From contig JAUKPH010000017.1 of the NCBI GenBank assembly GCA_030549335.1, positions 5,479,501 through 5,543,500 of the forward strand: a DNA stretch of 64,000 bases, read 5' to 3'. This DNA comes from Pontederia crassipes (lineage: Eukaryota; Streptophyta; Magnoliopsida; Commelinales; Pontederiaceae). Under the pieces are notes generated by a model, which saw only the letters and a list, made by a program, of their open reading frames with translations, was not told where the DNA came from and did no database searches. Below, one piece after another: positions 1-10,721 of the stretch. The stretch's first letter is position 1; each line of letters starts with the position of its first letter. Both the position numbers and the translations under genes were made by a program.

Positions 1-554
1 ACTAACGTGCAAACAGTTTCAGAAAGTAAGGCTCCACATAGAAATCAATAATGATAGTAGGGAGCAGTATGCAGTGTACAATGTTAGTGGGCAACTAGAT
101 GGGGGAAACAAAGCCAAGGATTAGCATAAATGTTGGAATGTAAATGAATATAGCATGCAGTAGAGACCTGCAACAAAGGGGGCAAAAACTACTATTCTTT
201 CTTTTGGGTCTGTCGGACCAACAAGATGAAACTTTATAATTTTGGAACAAATTTTTATCCATAAATCACTATAGGTATCGAAAATATTCAAGGAACTAAT
301 GCACACCAATATTTTTTTAAAGAAAAAGTTGTGCACATCAAGTTCAGTGTTGCTGATTAATTACTGTAATTATTACAACTAAAGAACTATCCGTGATGGA
401 TAAGAAAAGTAGGGGTATCTTCCCACAGGGCATATGCATGTAAAACAAAGGATAGAAAATAAAGAAAAGATATGAGTAATTCTTGGATGAATTTAATATT
501 GACTACCAAAATAAGGTTGGAAATGTTACATGCAGAACGTAATTAAACATAAAC
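1..554 (-). other. Intron 3 of the BAH-domain gene (no exon seen)
   Basis: This stretch lies downstream (minus strand) of the donor site that closes exon 3 at 561. It is AT-rich and I see no coding exon or repeat family in it. The remaining exons of the gene, including any C-terminal domain, are expected left of the window. The small open frames here do not resemble a protein family. Confidence 0.6.
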
Positions 555-560
555 ACTTAC

Positions 561-3500
561 ATTTGAGCCACTAGCTTTGGTAGAACCAGAGGCTTCTGAT
601 TCCTTGTTGACATGCATCTTTGCCAAAGTACCAGCATTTTCTGATTTACTATCTTCTAACTTTATATCTTCTTTCTTATTACAAGATACTTTGGTTCTTT
701 GTAGAAGCTTTTCTAACCACCTATCACGATATGAAACACCAGTTAATGCATTGTACTTTGCCAAAATAGATTTACACCCTGTAGCACCAGATCTACAACT
801 TCCAGGTGTTTCTTCTTTTGATTGATCAGGTTTCATGAGTGCCTCATCAGCTGTTGACACATCAATAGGTTGTACTGGCTTCTTCTTAGGATTTTGTTTG
901 TTTAAAGACCAATCAGCTGGGTCGGTAATACATTCTTCAAGTTCAACATCTGGAAGCTCTCCGATAAGATCCCGTGTTTTCTGAAAAAGTACATCTATTT
1001 CATATTGTTTACTACCCTCATAATCAGTACCTCTTAACTTCCAAAGTGTTTTCTGAACAGTATCATAGACCCTTTGCACAATAAAACCAGGATGATCGTA
1101 TTGAACTGGCAACTTCTTGTGTGAAGGAATAAAATGCACCACACACTTGTGCATCACAGACTCTGCTGGAAGTGCATCTAGATGGAAACTGTAGAAGAGT
1201 TCCCTTCTATCACATGGTTCCCAGTGCCCGCCTCCCATCTTTTCTGCTTCCTCAGGACGGTAAAACCATTGTGCAACAATAAACACGCTACCTTTCATAT
1301 TTTGTGTTATGTCCTGTTGCAAGAATTACTCAAATGTTACAAGAAACGCAAGCAGAAAATAAGGATTATTTAAACGGGCAAGAAACTAAAGAAAACTATT
1401 ATCGCCCCCATGTAGATCGTATGCTACTATACAATATATCATTATAAATGCATAACACAACATACAAAATAATGGGAACCAGAGTATGAACAAGTCCAAA
1501 TGTATGTAGTGTCCCCTATTGGACGGTTCACTGACCTTTTTTAAGAATGAATGGCTAACAGACCTATATCGAGGTCTAATGATAATATTGTGATAGAAGA
1601 AGGGTTGATACAGGAAGTTTTGGAATAAGATCACATGAACAATCCCTCAAAAAATAAGATGACACGAACAGGAGGAATAAGTGACAAGGTTAATACTTGA
1701 ATAATTAGTTTTTTGACTGATAGCTTTTAGTTGGGTGATCTGAAATTCTGAACATTGACTTTATCCTCTCTTAATTAGAGATGGCACAATGCGACTTGCA
1801 ATAGGAATAAAGTAAACTTCAAATTCCTTACCTTATCTATATGACATTTTATTAATTACATGATATTGTATATGGCATCTGGAGATAAACGTATACTTTA
1901 ATATTGTCTGGACTGGACAGGACCAGCTGGGCTAACAGGTCAGACTGGTCAAGTACGATGGAGTGTAGTGTGGCTCTGGTTTAATGTCAAGCGCAACTGT
2001 TTGGACTGGTCAAAATCATGGTTGTACCTCCAAGTTCAAACAAGAAACAAAAAAACTTAAAAAATATAGAATCAATTAATTACAGCTCTAATTACACAAA
2101 CATCTCTATGCATAACTGTATAGAAATCAATGACTTTTTAATTAAGATCATTTATCTAAACTTTGATTATACTATTGCATAATGAGCCATTTAAGTAGCT
2201 ATTACTGAGTCTCTCATTTAAGTGAACAGCGCCTTTTAATTAGCCTTTAATGAACCCTTAAGGAAATTTTTTTTTTTTGAAACGAGGGAATATATTTTAT
2301 TACGCATCTGTTTGCATACAATTAATGAAGTTTTATTTTCCCCCATTATGGCTTTAAGAGTACACTCCCATTTAATTAATTGCATATATGTCGCATTTTA
2401 TCCACTAACATTTGACGTTAGATTGTTATCTTCATTGACTTTTCATGTTTACTTCCACATTACTCTTTCTGATCATATTTTTTGGGACTTGCTAATCATA
2501 TTATTATATTAAAATATATAAACATTGACACGCAACTATGATTAAAACTTGACAAATACATGTTGTTAAACTTTTATTTTAGTATAGATTTTATCATTCA
2601 AATCAGGATAGTGTCAATTGTACTGACCATCCAGCTTAATTAACTTGTCTTGTTCAAGTTACACCTAGAGATATTACATCAGTTTATATGGAAATATAAT
2701 CAACTGGATTTGGACAGGTCAGAAAAAGGAGACAACTTATTGAAATTGACATCTTTTAAATTAGAAAATTCTGGAACGAGTTACACTCAGATAATATACC
2801 AGTGCCATTATGTATTACGGTGTCTAGAGAAACATATCTAGACACCACAAGCGCTCCAAGGAGCAAGCAACAAGGAAAGGACAAAAAGAGGACAAACACA
2901 TTACGAATAAGGGGGTATTATAGTTAGCTTTGTAAGCAGATGACAATTTTTTTCTCATATCTTAACTTCTTTGGATGATGATATAGAATAATGTAATCAG
3001 AAAGGATCTTGGTGCATCTAAATTATACAATGCAGTCACAATTACAGAGCATTGAGTAAAATCAAACTAATATGGTGCACTAATGGTTACATATATAAAT
3101 CCAGGCTTAAACAAAGCAAATAAAAAGAAACAATAATTACTCGTAAGTCTTGTAGCTGCAGAACTACGTTCTCCAGTCAAACAAGTGATTACTAATAGCA
3201 GGCCATTTAAGCATTCTCTTTTTAACCAAATGAACAAGAAATATTAGATTAAGAAGGAACGTACCTTAATGATGGCAACGTAAGGTTTCATAAACAGGTA
3301 GTCCGGGGTGAGCAATACAGGATCCTCCTACAATAAACCCAAAGAACAGAAAACCAGAATGGTCAGAAAAAAAGTTCACGAAATGACCGACCACAAATTA
3401 TAACAGGGACATTTAGCAAGAATCGAACAACTCAAAAACCCTAGTGGACTTACGAGTTCAAACACATTTCCGTCGTACTCGAACGACAGGAAATGGTGCT

Positions 3501-3855
3501 TCCTCCCGTACCCCTTCCCGGAAACCCTAATCACGTCTCCGATCGGCCTGGCATCCTGCATCGACTCTTCCTCCTCTTCTCCGTCCTTCTCCACCTCCTT
3601 GTTCTCCTTCTCCGGTTCTCCCCACCTCCCTTTCCTCGTCCTCCTTATCAGCTCCCCACCCTCTCTCTTCTCCTCCATCTCGATGTTCCCCTCCGTCGAC
3701 GCCGTCTCCTCTTCCTCCTCTGCCTCGTCGAATCGAATGATCGTCTTCCCGCGCTTCCTCCGTTCTCCGTCGCACTCTCCCGGTGACCCAAGGAGGCGGG
3801 GGGACTCCTCGTAGTCGTCTTCGTCGGAGACCACGGTCGCCCGGTGCCTCGCCAT
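561..3855 (-). CDS. BAH-domain chromatin reader, AIPP3/BDT1-like (first three exons, partial)
   Basis: Minus-strand gene. Exon 1 is 3855-3454, exon 2 is 3327-3265 and exon 3 is 1313-561. All three donors are good (gtaagt, gtacgt, gtaagt) and acceptors end in cag/tag; all junctions are phase 0. Together they give 406 residues. Residues 1-110 are acidic and low-complexity. Residues about 112-260 form a BAH domain, with KPYVAIIKDI, QWFYRPEEAEK, RELFYSFH and VMHKCVVHF visible, and the following VYDT...LWKL segment is typical of this plant subfamily. YRDRWLEKLLQ near the end matches the linker after BAH in AIPP3/BDT1 (AT4G11560) and its paralogue AT2G25120. In Arabidopsis AIPP3 reads H3K27me3 and represses transcription with PHD proteins and CPL2. 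I start at 3855 (MARHRATVVSDEDD); an in-frame ATG at 3912 would add 19 residues. The 3' end lies outside the window. Which paralogue this is cannot be told. Confidence 0.82.
1314..3264 (-). other. Intron 2 of the BAH-domain gene
   Basis: A 1.95 kb AT-rich intron between the phase-0 donor at 3264 and the acceptor ending at 1314. I found no transposon termini or coding exon inside. A T-run followed by a short AT-rich stretch at 2268-2300 may be a transposon tail but is not supported further. Confidence 0.7.
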
Positions 3856-4080
3856 GTCGACTGCCAGCAAGAGGTGGTAACGCAAAGTGTTTGGCGGGGA
3901 AATGGAGAGCACGCGAAAGGGGACCTTCGTATTCTTCAGGCAACACTAAAAAGGGGACGTGGCCTCGATAGTGAGAAGGTTAACGCACCTAACACTTCTC
4001 GCTCCGCTATTTCTACCGAAGTAAACGGCCCGTAGAAGCCAACGGGACGCTTTTCCTCTTGGGAGTGGTGGGTCCACTGA
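3856..4080 (-). promoter_or_regulatory. 5' leader and proximal promoter of the BAH-domain gene
   Basis: This is the GC-rich region just upstream of the chosen ATG at 3855. An ACGT-core element reading GCCACGTC on the minus strand lies at 3956-3963, about 100 bp upstream of the ATG; this core is bound by bZIP factors in many plant promoters. I see no clear TATA box, so initiation may be dispersed. The transcription start cannot be placed from sequence. Confidence 0.35.
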
Positions 4081-4733
4081 CCTTTAGTCGAGTTTAGGGA
4101 TTTATAAAGTCGGGGGATTTGCGGGGTCCTTTCTCGTGGTCTCGCAAGGTTCGTATTAATTACTGGTTGGGACCCACCAAATTAATTTAACAGCTTTTAA
4201 ATTAATGGAACTTTTTGCGGTTACATTTCTGTTTTTTTCCTTCTTTTTGGGTCTGTCATTTTGCTTTTTTTTTTGTCATTATCTTTGTCACATTTAATGA
4301 CCATTAATAGAAGATATTGGGATTACAGTTTGAAACGCTCATAATTTGCAGTTAATATTATATATGCTTGTCCTTTAGTTGAATCCCAAATTTTACCATT
4401 GCATCCCTTCTTGCTTAACAAATTTCACTATTAAAAAAATATCTAAATTGTTTATCCTTTAGTTGAATATGTTTTTTAAAAAATGTGCTTCAATCATTCA
4501 ATGTGTATGTAACACCCCTTATTTTAAGATTATATATATATATAATATTGTTTTTATTATCCTCGATTGATCAAGGTAGCTACCACGACGTGAATGTTTT
4601 AGGAAAAGATTTAATTGCGGCATCGGCTCATAATTTTCAACTAGTAGTAATACTACCAGCCATGACATCTAAACGCAACCAAAGAATACCATAAGTGTCA
4701 GGAGTTGGGAAGGAAAGATAATCGGTTCATTCT
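4081..4733. other. Intergenic, AT-rich, unassigned
   Basis: No convincing gene. A TGTAACACCCC string at 4507-4517 resembles the start of a plant gypsy LTR, but I found no partner or end, so it is not called as an element. Confidence 0.4.
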
Positions 4734-4741
4734 TGTTTAAG

Positions 4742-5758
4742 CAATATTTTTATAATCGGATCGATGATCGAATCAGACGTCTTACTAGGTCGTGGTTGGA
4801 TCGGTCCAATCGGATTGGACCAAATTTTATTAAAATAATATTATGTATATTAATTATGAATATATATCACAATTAATATATTATATAATATATAATATAT
4901 GATGATGATGATAATAATAAATTAGTATAAAATTATTATTTATTATATTCTATAAATTTAAGCTATTTTAAGTTATCATAATTGACACATTATTAGATTT
5001 TTATTATTTATATACTATTTGTGATGCGATACTAATTTATTTATATCTAATTCACATTTAAAATTGTTGGTTCGTATTTATTTTCATATATTCATCCTTT
5101 TTTATTTTCATTTTGTGTTGCTCATTTTATTATTTTTCTATTACTTATTATATTTAAAAAAAATTAATACTTATTCAAACATTATTATTATAATATAGTT
5201 CTAGTGATAAGATATTAATATATTTTATCCCAAATCATTATTAATTTTTATTTTGTTAGTTTATTTAATTTATTTTCTTCATTCTTTATTTCTTCTCCAC
5301 TGAATTCTATATTTTCTTTAATTTCAAATTTTTCTCCCCTAATCATCTCCTCTAATCATTCATTTTTTTCAATTATCATTTTCTCTCCCTATTAATTATC
5401 TTTCTATACGAATTTTTACTTCCTAATTTTGCTCAATTATCATTTTCTCTCCCTATTAATTATCTTTCTATATTTACTTTTCCCTTCCTAATTTTGTTTT
5501 TAGCATCTTTCCTCTTATATATATATATATTAAAAAAAATCCTTCTATTTTTTAACTTCTTTCCATTTTAAATTAACCTTTTTTAAAAAAAAAAATCTTG
5601 AACTGAGGTTCGCCCGGTTTACCAGTTCTTCTGGTTCAACCGGATTTTAGCCGATTCAATGACTAAAATGATTTTGATGTAGAACCGGACCGGACCAAGC
5701 GTCGGTTCGTGGTTGAACCGGTCGAATCGGCCGCTCCGGTCCGGTTTTAATAACAATG
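4742..5758. mobile_element. Non-autonomous hAT-type DNA transposon (1017 bp)
   Basis: The element is flanked by a perfect 8-bp direct repeat, tgtttaag, at 4734-4741 and 5759-5766. The length fits hAT transposition. Its ends are imperfect inverted repeats: CAATATTTTTATAATCGG at the left and CATTGTTATTAAAACCGG (reverse complement of the right end), 13 of 18 bases matching. Subterminal zones are rich in ccgg/ggtcc strings, while the core is over 75 percent AT with no open frame. Inside, about 66 bp around tttctctccctattaatt is tandemly duplicated at roughly 5365-5500. It has no transposase and would need one supplied in trans. Confidence 0.85.
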
Positions 5759-5766
5759 TGTTTAAG

Positions 5767-6208
5767 TAAGGTTTCGAGTTTCCATTCTTATGAATCTAGA
5801 ATATTTTTGTTAGAAGATTCATTGATTGACCACTAAAAAAAAGGAGAGAATATCATCAGTCGATCAAATAGTAATACTATCGGTTGTAAATCTAAATGCA
5901 TTGGAGCGAACCCAACCCAAAATTCAGCAGGGATGCATATAATATTGATATAGTTTTAATTTTATTTTTTATATAAAATATATGTAGAAAACAAAAATTT
6001 TGGCCCCCCAGCCGAAACCCCCTGTCCTCCCAGCGAATTATTATGTCAAGGAAAAATATAGGTTTCCCAACCGTGAATTCGTCGAGAAGGAAAACAAGAG
6101 AAATATTATAATTTAGTTAGTGAACAGAAGTTTTTTTTTTACGCATTCAAATTTAATATTATCTATGTGTGTAACAAAAAAGTTTCTTTTACGCACTGCA
6201 ATCATTAT
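5767..6208. other. Intergenic spacer, nothing recognised
   Basis: AT-rich sequence between the hAT element and the Pack-MULE candidate. No gene, repeat terminus or regulatory site could be supported. Confidence 0.4.
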
Positions 6209-6364
6209 TTTTATTAAGGTAAAAGGAAATTGTGGACTCAAAATGTGAACTGCGGTGGATCTCATGATCCATGGCTGTGCCGAAGGCGGAGGAACAGCTT
6301 TGGTTCAATTCAGCACTTTTGGATTCGTGTTGATTTTTTTTTTTTTGTTCAGTTGGTATTTTTC

Positions 6365-6745
6365 TTCTGCCAAGCCATCGCCCTCCTCTCCTTCCTTACC
6401 CTCTCCGACAACCCCCTGTCGCCACGACCTCTGATTTCCTCTTCCTCCACAAGCTCTTGAGCGAGAACGAGCACATCCAAGAGAAATACACTGCTCGGCT
6501 CCACGGCTCCTTCCGACTCCTATCCTACTTCGTCATGCCCTACTCCATGGTGGAACTCGCCTACAAGATATGATGGTACTCCGCCGGCAAGGGAAGGATC
6601 CCTTTCTTGGGGGGGGCACGTCGGTGGTGAGCTACTACATCGCGTGCGCGCTGGAGCTAACATCGTGGACCTATCGGACGGCCAACTTCCTCTTGGCGTG
6701 CGTCGTATGTAGGCTCATATGCTCCGGGAGCACCTCGCGTCAGGT
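6365..6745 (+). pseudogene. DUF3537 membrane-protein gene fragment (pseudogene)
   Basis: Plus-strand translation gives pieces typical of the plant DUF3537 family of multi-pass membrane proteins: FLFLHKLLSENEHIQEKYTA, RLHGSFRLLSYFVMP, then WYSAGKGRIPFLGG, ACALELTSWTYRTANFLLAC and CRLIC. It covers only a middle segment of the protein. It is broken: the frame changes before the first piece (near 6415), a TGA stands at 6570-6572 where the family has Trp in a KxWWY motif, and the frame changes again in the G-run near 6610. Exon-like sequence stops near 6745. It sits inside the Pack-MULE-like element, which suggests capture from a GC-rich host gene elsewhere. Confidence 0.7.
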
Positions 6746-6829
6746 ACTTTCTCTCACCCTCATCTTGACAAAAATCATTCTACAATCATTCACATCTTAC
6801 GACAATGACTGCAGAATGATGGCGGCCTC

Positions 6830-7230
6830 CTTTCCTAGTCCTAAAATAATTGTCGTTTTGTTGATGCCTGAAATTGCAGTGAGTAAAGAATGGTTACGAC
6901 CATCCGGGATGCCGGTCCGGAGCAGCGACGTCCATCGCCGACAGTGACCGAGGTGACAATGTTGAAGTCAATGGCGTTCAGGGCGACAATGTTCGGGGGC
7001 GACAGCGTTGAGAGGCAAGAATGATTGGGTGTTGTAGCGGCCCGACAATGTTCCGGGGGGCAGCGACAAGCCCCATCGCCGATAGTGTTCAAGGCAGCAG
7101 GCATTCAGCGTAGAGGAGCAGTGGGCAAAACAAAATCAAATATTGGAGAGGGTAAAGAAAGACCAAGGGCGCTAAACCGAACTGAAGTGATTCTTCAAAC
7201 CAGTCCTAAAACGTGAACCAAGTGACGCTT
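6830..7230. other. GC-rich filler in the Pack-MULE, unknown origin
   Basis: The sequence is unusually GC-rich for this region and contains loosely repeated strings such as gacaatgttg and gcgacaatgttc. Open frames on both strands are short and match no family I know. It may be a second captured fragment. Confidence 0.35.
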
Positions 7231-7313
7231 CTAATCAGTGCAACTAGCATCGCTGTGGATTTCAAGATCCACGGAGTGTCCAAAGCAGTGGACCCATTTA
7301 TCCATTTTATTAA

Positions 7314-8500
7314 CTTGTCATAACTAGAACCTGCATAAATATTAAATCTTAATTTTATTTTCTATACATATAAAATCATTGTTATTCATATATTAAAAAT
7401 TAATACAATTATGTATAATTACACTAACGACCCTAAATTTTGGGTGGATATTTAGGCTTTTTGACCAAAATTCAAATGTAAATCCTATATAAAATCTAAC
7501 AACCCTATTAATTTTTCCAAAACCTAGTCATCAACTCCTACTCTTTCTTTTATTTTGTATCAAAGAAAATATGAGGTTATGAGATCTAGAGTTCTATTCT
7601 TCATTACGACTATATTTCAATATTAATGAGAAGAAGATCAAGATTTTAAAGAAAAGGACAAGAAGAACTTGAGACTTTTATATTATGAAGAATAATGCAA
7701 GATGATTAAAAAAAGTTTAAATCTAAAACTTAAAGGTCTTTAAAGGGGATTCAACTCATCTCTCCACTCTCAATGAACTTCATATTTGAATTGAGAATCA
7801 AGAACACTCTAGTTCTTAATAAGAATTGTGATTGAGGGTGCATTGATCATGTGTTTGGATCTATATGTTTTATGCTTAGATATATGCATTTATATGTCTA
7901 GAAATTGATGGTCATGCTTTAGATCAATGATTTTGTATATTTTAGGGGAGAACCCTAATTCCATATTATGTTATGGGATCTCATAATTTTATTCATCATA
8001 TATGCCTATTAGATTATATGAATATTCTTTGATATTGTTAGTGGTGATATGCATGATTTTTTCTCTTAAAAATCTAAAATTTTAGGTGGAAGGTCAAACC
8101 TCTAGGAAGCTAGCATGGACGTGTGTCAAGTCCTGAAACGGTCGTGACCAAAATGGCTAAAAAAAGAATTCTTGATCACGATCGTGACAAACATGTCATG
8201 ATTGTGAATGAGTCGAGCACGACTATAATGTACCAAGACATGACCACGAGCGATGGTTGCCTAGAAAAGACTCAGCCAAGCCTATGAAATAAAGATTCAT
8301 GACGGTGAGGCCTTGGCATAGGCATGACCACTTGGTCGAAATGATATGTAGGTTATTATAAAATCTAATTTTATAATATATAACTTATGTATTGATGATT
8401 GATGATTGTATATAACATTTTAGATACACGAAAAGTATATTCAATCATAATTAAGTTAAAAGATGAAGAATGATTGATGTATTGTAAAGCATAATACACC
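7314..8500. repeat. Decayed repeat, possibly solo-LTR-like
   Basis: The stretch near 7420 begins with a taacgaccctaaattttggg string resembling the opening of some plant gypsy LTRs, and a gtcgtgacc-rich portion around 8130-8320 is also common in such LTRs. No partner copy, target duplication or coding region was found, so the identification is weak. Confidence 0.25.
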
Positions 8501-8555
8501 TAAAGTTGAAAAATGTTCTTGTCGCTCATCAAAGTAATGATAGGAAAAAAAGTTT

Positions 8556-9180
8556 TGCACCTATATATGTACTTCAAGGGGACTTATTAAGTTCGCAAAG
8601 TAAAGCCCTGTATTTGTATATGTGCTTCTCAGGGAATAAATTTTCTCATCAGAAAGTGTGTATTTCTTAAAATAAATTTTCCATTATTATGGTGTGTGTA
8701 TTTCTTAAAATAAAGACCTTCGCTATTATGATATGTGCTCCCAAGGATGTGACCTACCTAGTCAATGTGATGATGTTAACATGATTCTTTAACTAAGTTA
8801 GGATCAAAGATGTTATAAGACAAAGAAGAATGAAAATGAAGTAACTTCAAAGTATCTTATAATAAAGAAAGAAAGTTAAGACGATGACAGAGTGAAGATA
8901 GAAAATCCCTATACTTATCTATGTACTTCAAGGGGACCTAAACTCGAGAAATAAAGTCTTGCATTTGTATATGTATATTCCAAGGAATCGTGTCCATCAT
9001 CAGTGTATTCCTAAAGATGACTATGAATAAAGTCCTTCACTATTATGATGTGTGTTCTTAAGATATAACTTATTATTTGGAATAAAAGCAAAGATAAGAT
9101 TATGTGATAAAGATGAAAGGTAAAGATGACAAGTATCGCATAATAAAGAAAGAAAGAAAGAAAGAAGAATGAAAAAATGT
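8556..9180. repeat. Diverged tandem duplication, unit about 345 bp
   Basis: Two consecutive units share the same ordered motifs: tgtacttcaaggggac (8570 and 8924), ttgtatatgt (8614 and 8963), ctattatgatatgtg (8722, with a close variant at 9039) and ataataaagaaagaaag (8858 and 9140). No coding potential was seen. It could be part of a decayed transposon internal region. Confidence 0.6.
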
Positions 9181-9350
9181 TTAAATGATTATAAAGCAAC
9201 CCTAAGAAAATATAAAGTATAGTATGAAAGATGTTCACAAGTAAGGATCAAGAAATTATAAAAAAGCTCCTAAAATATACATGATCATGAAAGTGAAATG
9301 AAAGCATAAATCAAATATCATGCATATTTATGAATGAAATGAATTCATAT

Positions 9351-9881
9351 TCTTATTGTAATGATACTTGGATATGATGACTTTAAAGTGAAACAGATCT
9401 ATCAAGATAATTATGTTTTGTTATGTTAAGAATGAATTGTTAGCATGATGTAATGCCATGCAAGGATCATGATATAATTGATGACATGTAAGAGAGGGAG
9501 AGGGAATCGCTGGAGTTGCCGGAGCGCAATGGGTGGTTGCCAAGAGAGGGAGAGGGAGTCGTCAGAGCCTGGAGCCAGAGATGGTGGTCATCGAAGCTGG
9601 AGTTGGTGGTTGTTGATTCTTATTGTAATGATACCTGGATATGATGACTTTGAAGTGAAACAGATATATCAAGATAATTATGTTTTGTTATGTTAAGAAT
9701 GAATTGTTAGCATGATGTAATGCCATGCAAGGATCATGATATAATTGATGACATGTAAGAGAGGGAGAGGGAATCGCCGGAGTTGCCGGAGCCGCAATGG
9801 GTGGTTGCCAAGAGAGGGAGAGGGAGTCGTCAGAACTTGGAGCCAGAGATGGTGGTCATCGAAGCTGGAGTTGGTGGTTGC
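9351..9881. repeat. Tandem duplication, unit about 265 bp
   Basis: Two nearly identical units, 9351-9615 and 9616-9881, each run from attcttattgtaatgatac to ggagttggtggttg. Each contains two gagagggagaggga strings and a gccggag motif. A third copy occurs at about 11500-11762 inside the left LTR of the neighbouring gypsy element. Confidence 0.8.
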
Positions 9882-10694
9882 TGGAGCCGAGAGAGCAAGG
9901 GAGAGAGAGAGGAGAGGGATAGTGTTGGCGAGAGGCGAGAGATGGAAAGAGTTAGGGAGAGAGAAAAGTATACATAGAGGGTGTGAGAGAGAGAGTAAGA
10001 GAGGGAAATTGGACGAAAAAGTTGAATGAGAAAAATTAAACTTTTCGATGAGTATAATCTTCGGTACTACCAAAGGCTACACCCGTCGAGAGGTTTGAAA
10101 AGTGCCCTTCAAAGTTTTTTATGCAACAAAATCTATTGAAAAGTTTAATATTATAACATTAAACATATACTTATATTATAATATATATTTTTTATTATAA
10201 AAATAATTATTGATGGTGTAGCCTTCGGAATTATCGACGGATAAAAATTCGTCGATAATTTCAAAGTTTACATCCATCAAAAAGTTTAATATTATAATGT
10301 TAAACACATTATTTTATTATATTATTATTATAAATATAAATATAATTGCTTACGGGTCTACCTTTTGAAATTATTGATGAATAAAAATTCATTAGTAATT
10401 TCGAAGGCTACACCCATTTGAAAGATTAATATTATAATATTAAATATATACTTATATTATATTATATATATTTTATTATAATAGAATTACCAATGAATTT
10501 TTTGTCCATCGATAATTTCAAAGGCATTGGCCGTCGATAATCTATTGATGTATTTGTCGTCGGTGTTAACAACAAACATTTTATCCATCACTATTTTGAA
10601 AGGATTTTTTCCTTTTGCAAATGTCATTAGAAAATGTAAATGATGTATCTCCATCGGAAATTGTTTGTTGAAATTACGCATTTTTCTTATAGTG
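9351..10694 (-). mobile_element. CACTA-type transposon remnant
   Basis: The right end reads, in reverse complement, CACTATAAGAAAAATGCG, a classic plant CACTA terminus, ending at 10694. Inward lie repeated gtcgataatt/gacggata strings (10200-10560), like CACTA subterminal repeats, then a purine-rich GC-richer core with a TATA-like site reading ctatgtatac on the minus strand. The same order is seen in the intact CACTA element at 20353-22198. I could not find the matching left terminus, so the left boundary is approximate. There is no transposase. Confidence 0.6.
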
Positions 10695-10721
10695 TTTCTT
10701 TGACTATATTATAGCTTTGAT

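Larger units (their letters stand above)
6218..7304. mobile_element. Pack-MULE-like element carrying a host gene fragment
   Basis: The two ends are similar in inverted orientation over about 55 bp. The left starts GGTAAAAGG and the reverse complement of the right starts GGATAAATGG, and both contain GTGGATCT followed by ATCCA about 40 bp in. A 9-bp direct repeat, ttttattaa, flanks it at 6209-6217 and 7305-7313, the duplication length typical of Mutator-like elements. The interior holds a GC-rich broken DUF3537 gene piece (6365-6745) and a second GC-rich stretch of unknown origin (6880-7230). No transposase is present. The inverted repeats are diverged and the duplication is AT-rich, so some doubt remains. 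Confidence 0.6.

Noticed and set aside
3493-4035. Pro/Leu-rich plus-strand frames over exon 1 of the BAH gene
   Set aside because: Shadows of the GC-rich antisense exon; the minus strand has the conserved domain and splice sites.
4507-4730. TGTAACACCCC start as a solo LTR
   Set aside because: No LTR end, target duplication or second copy in the window.
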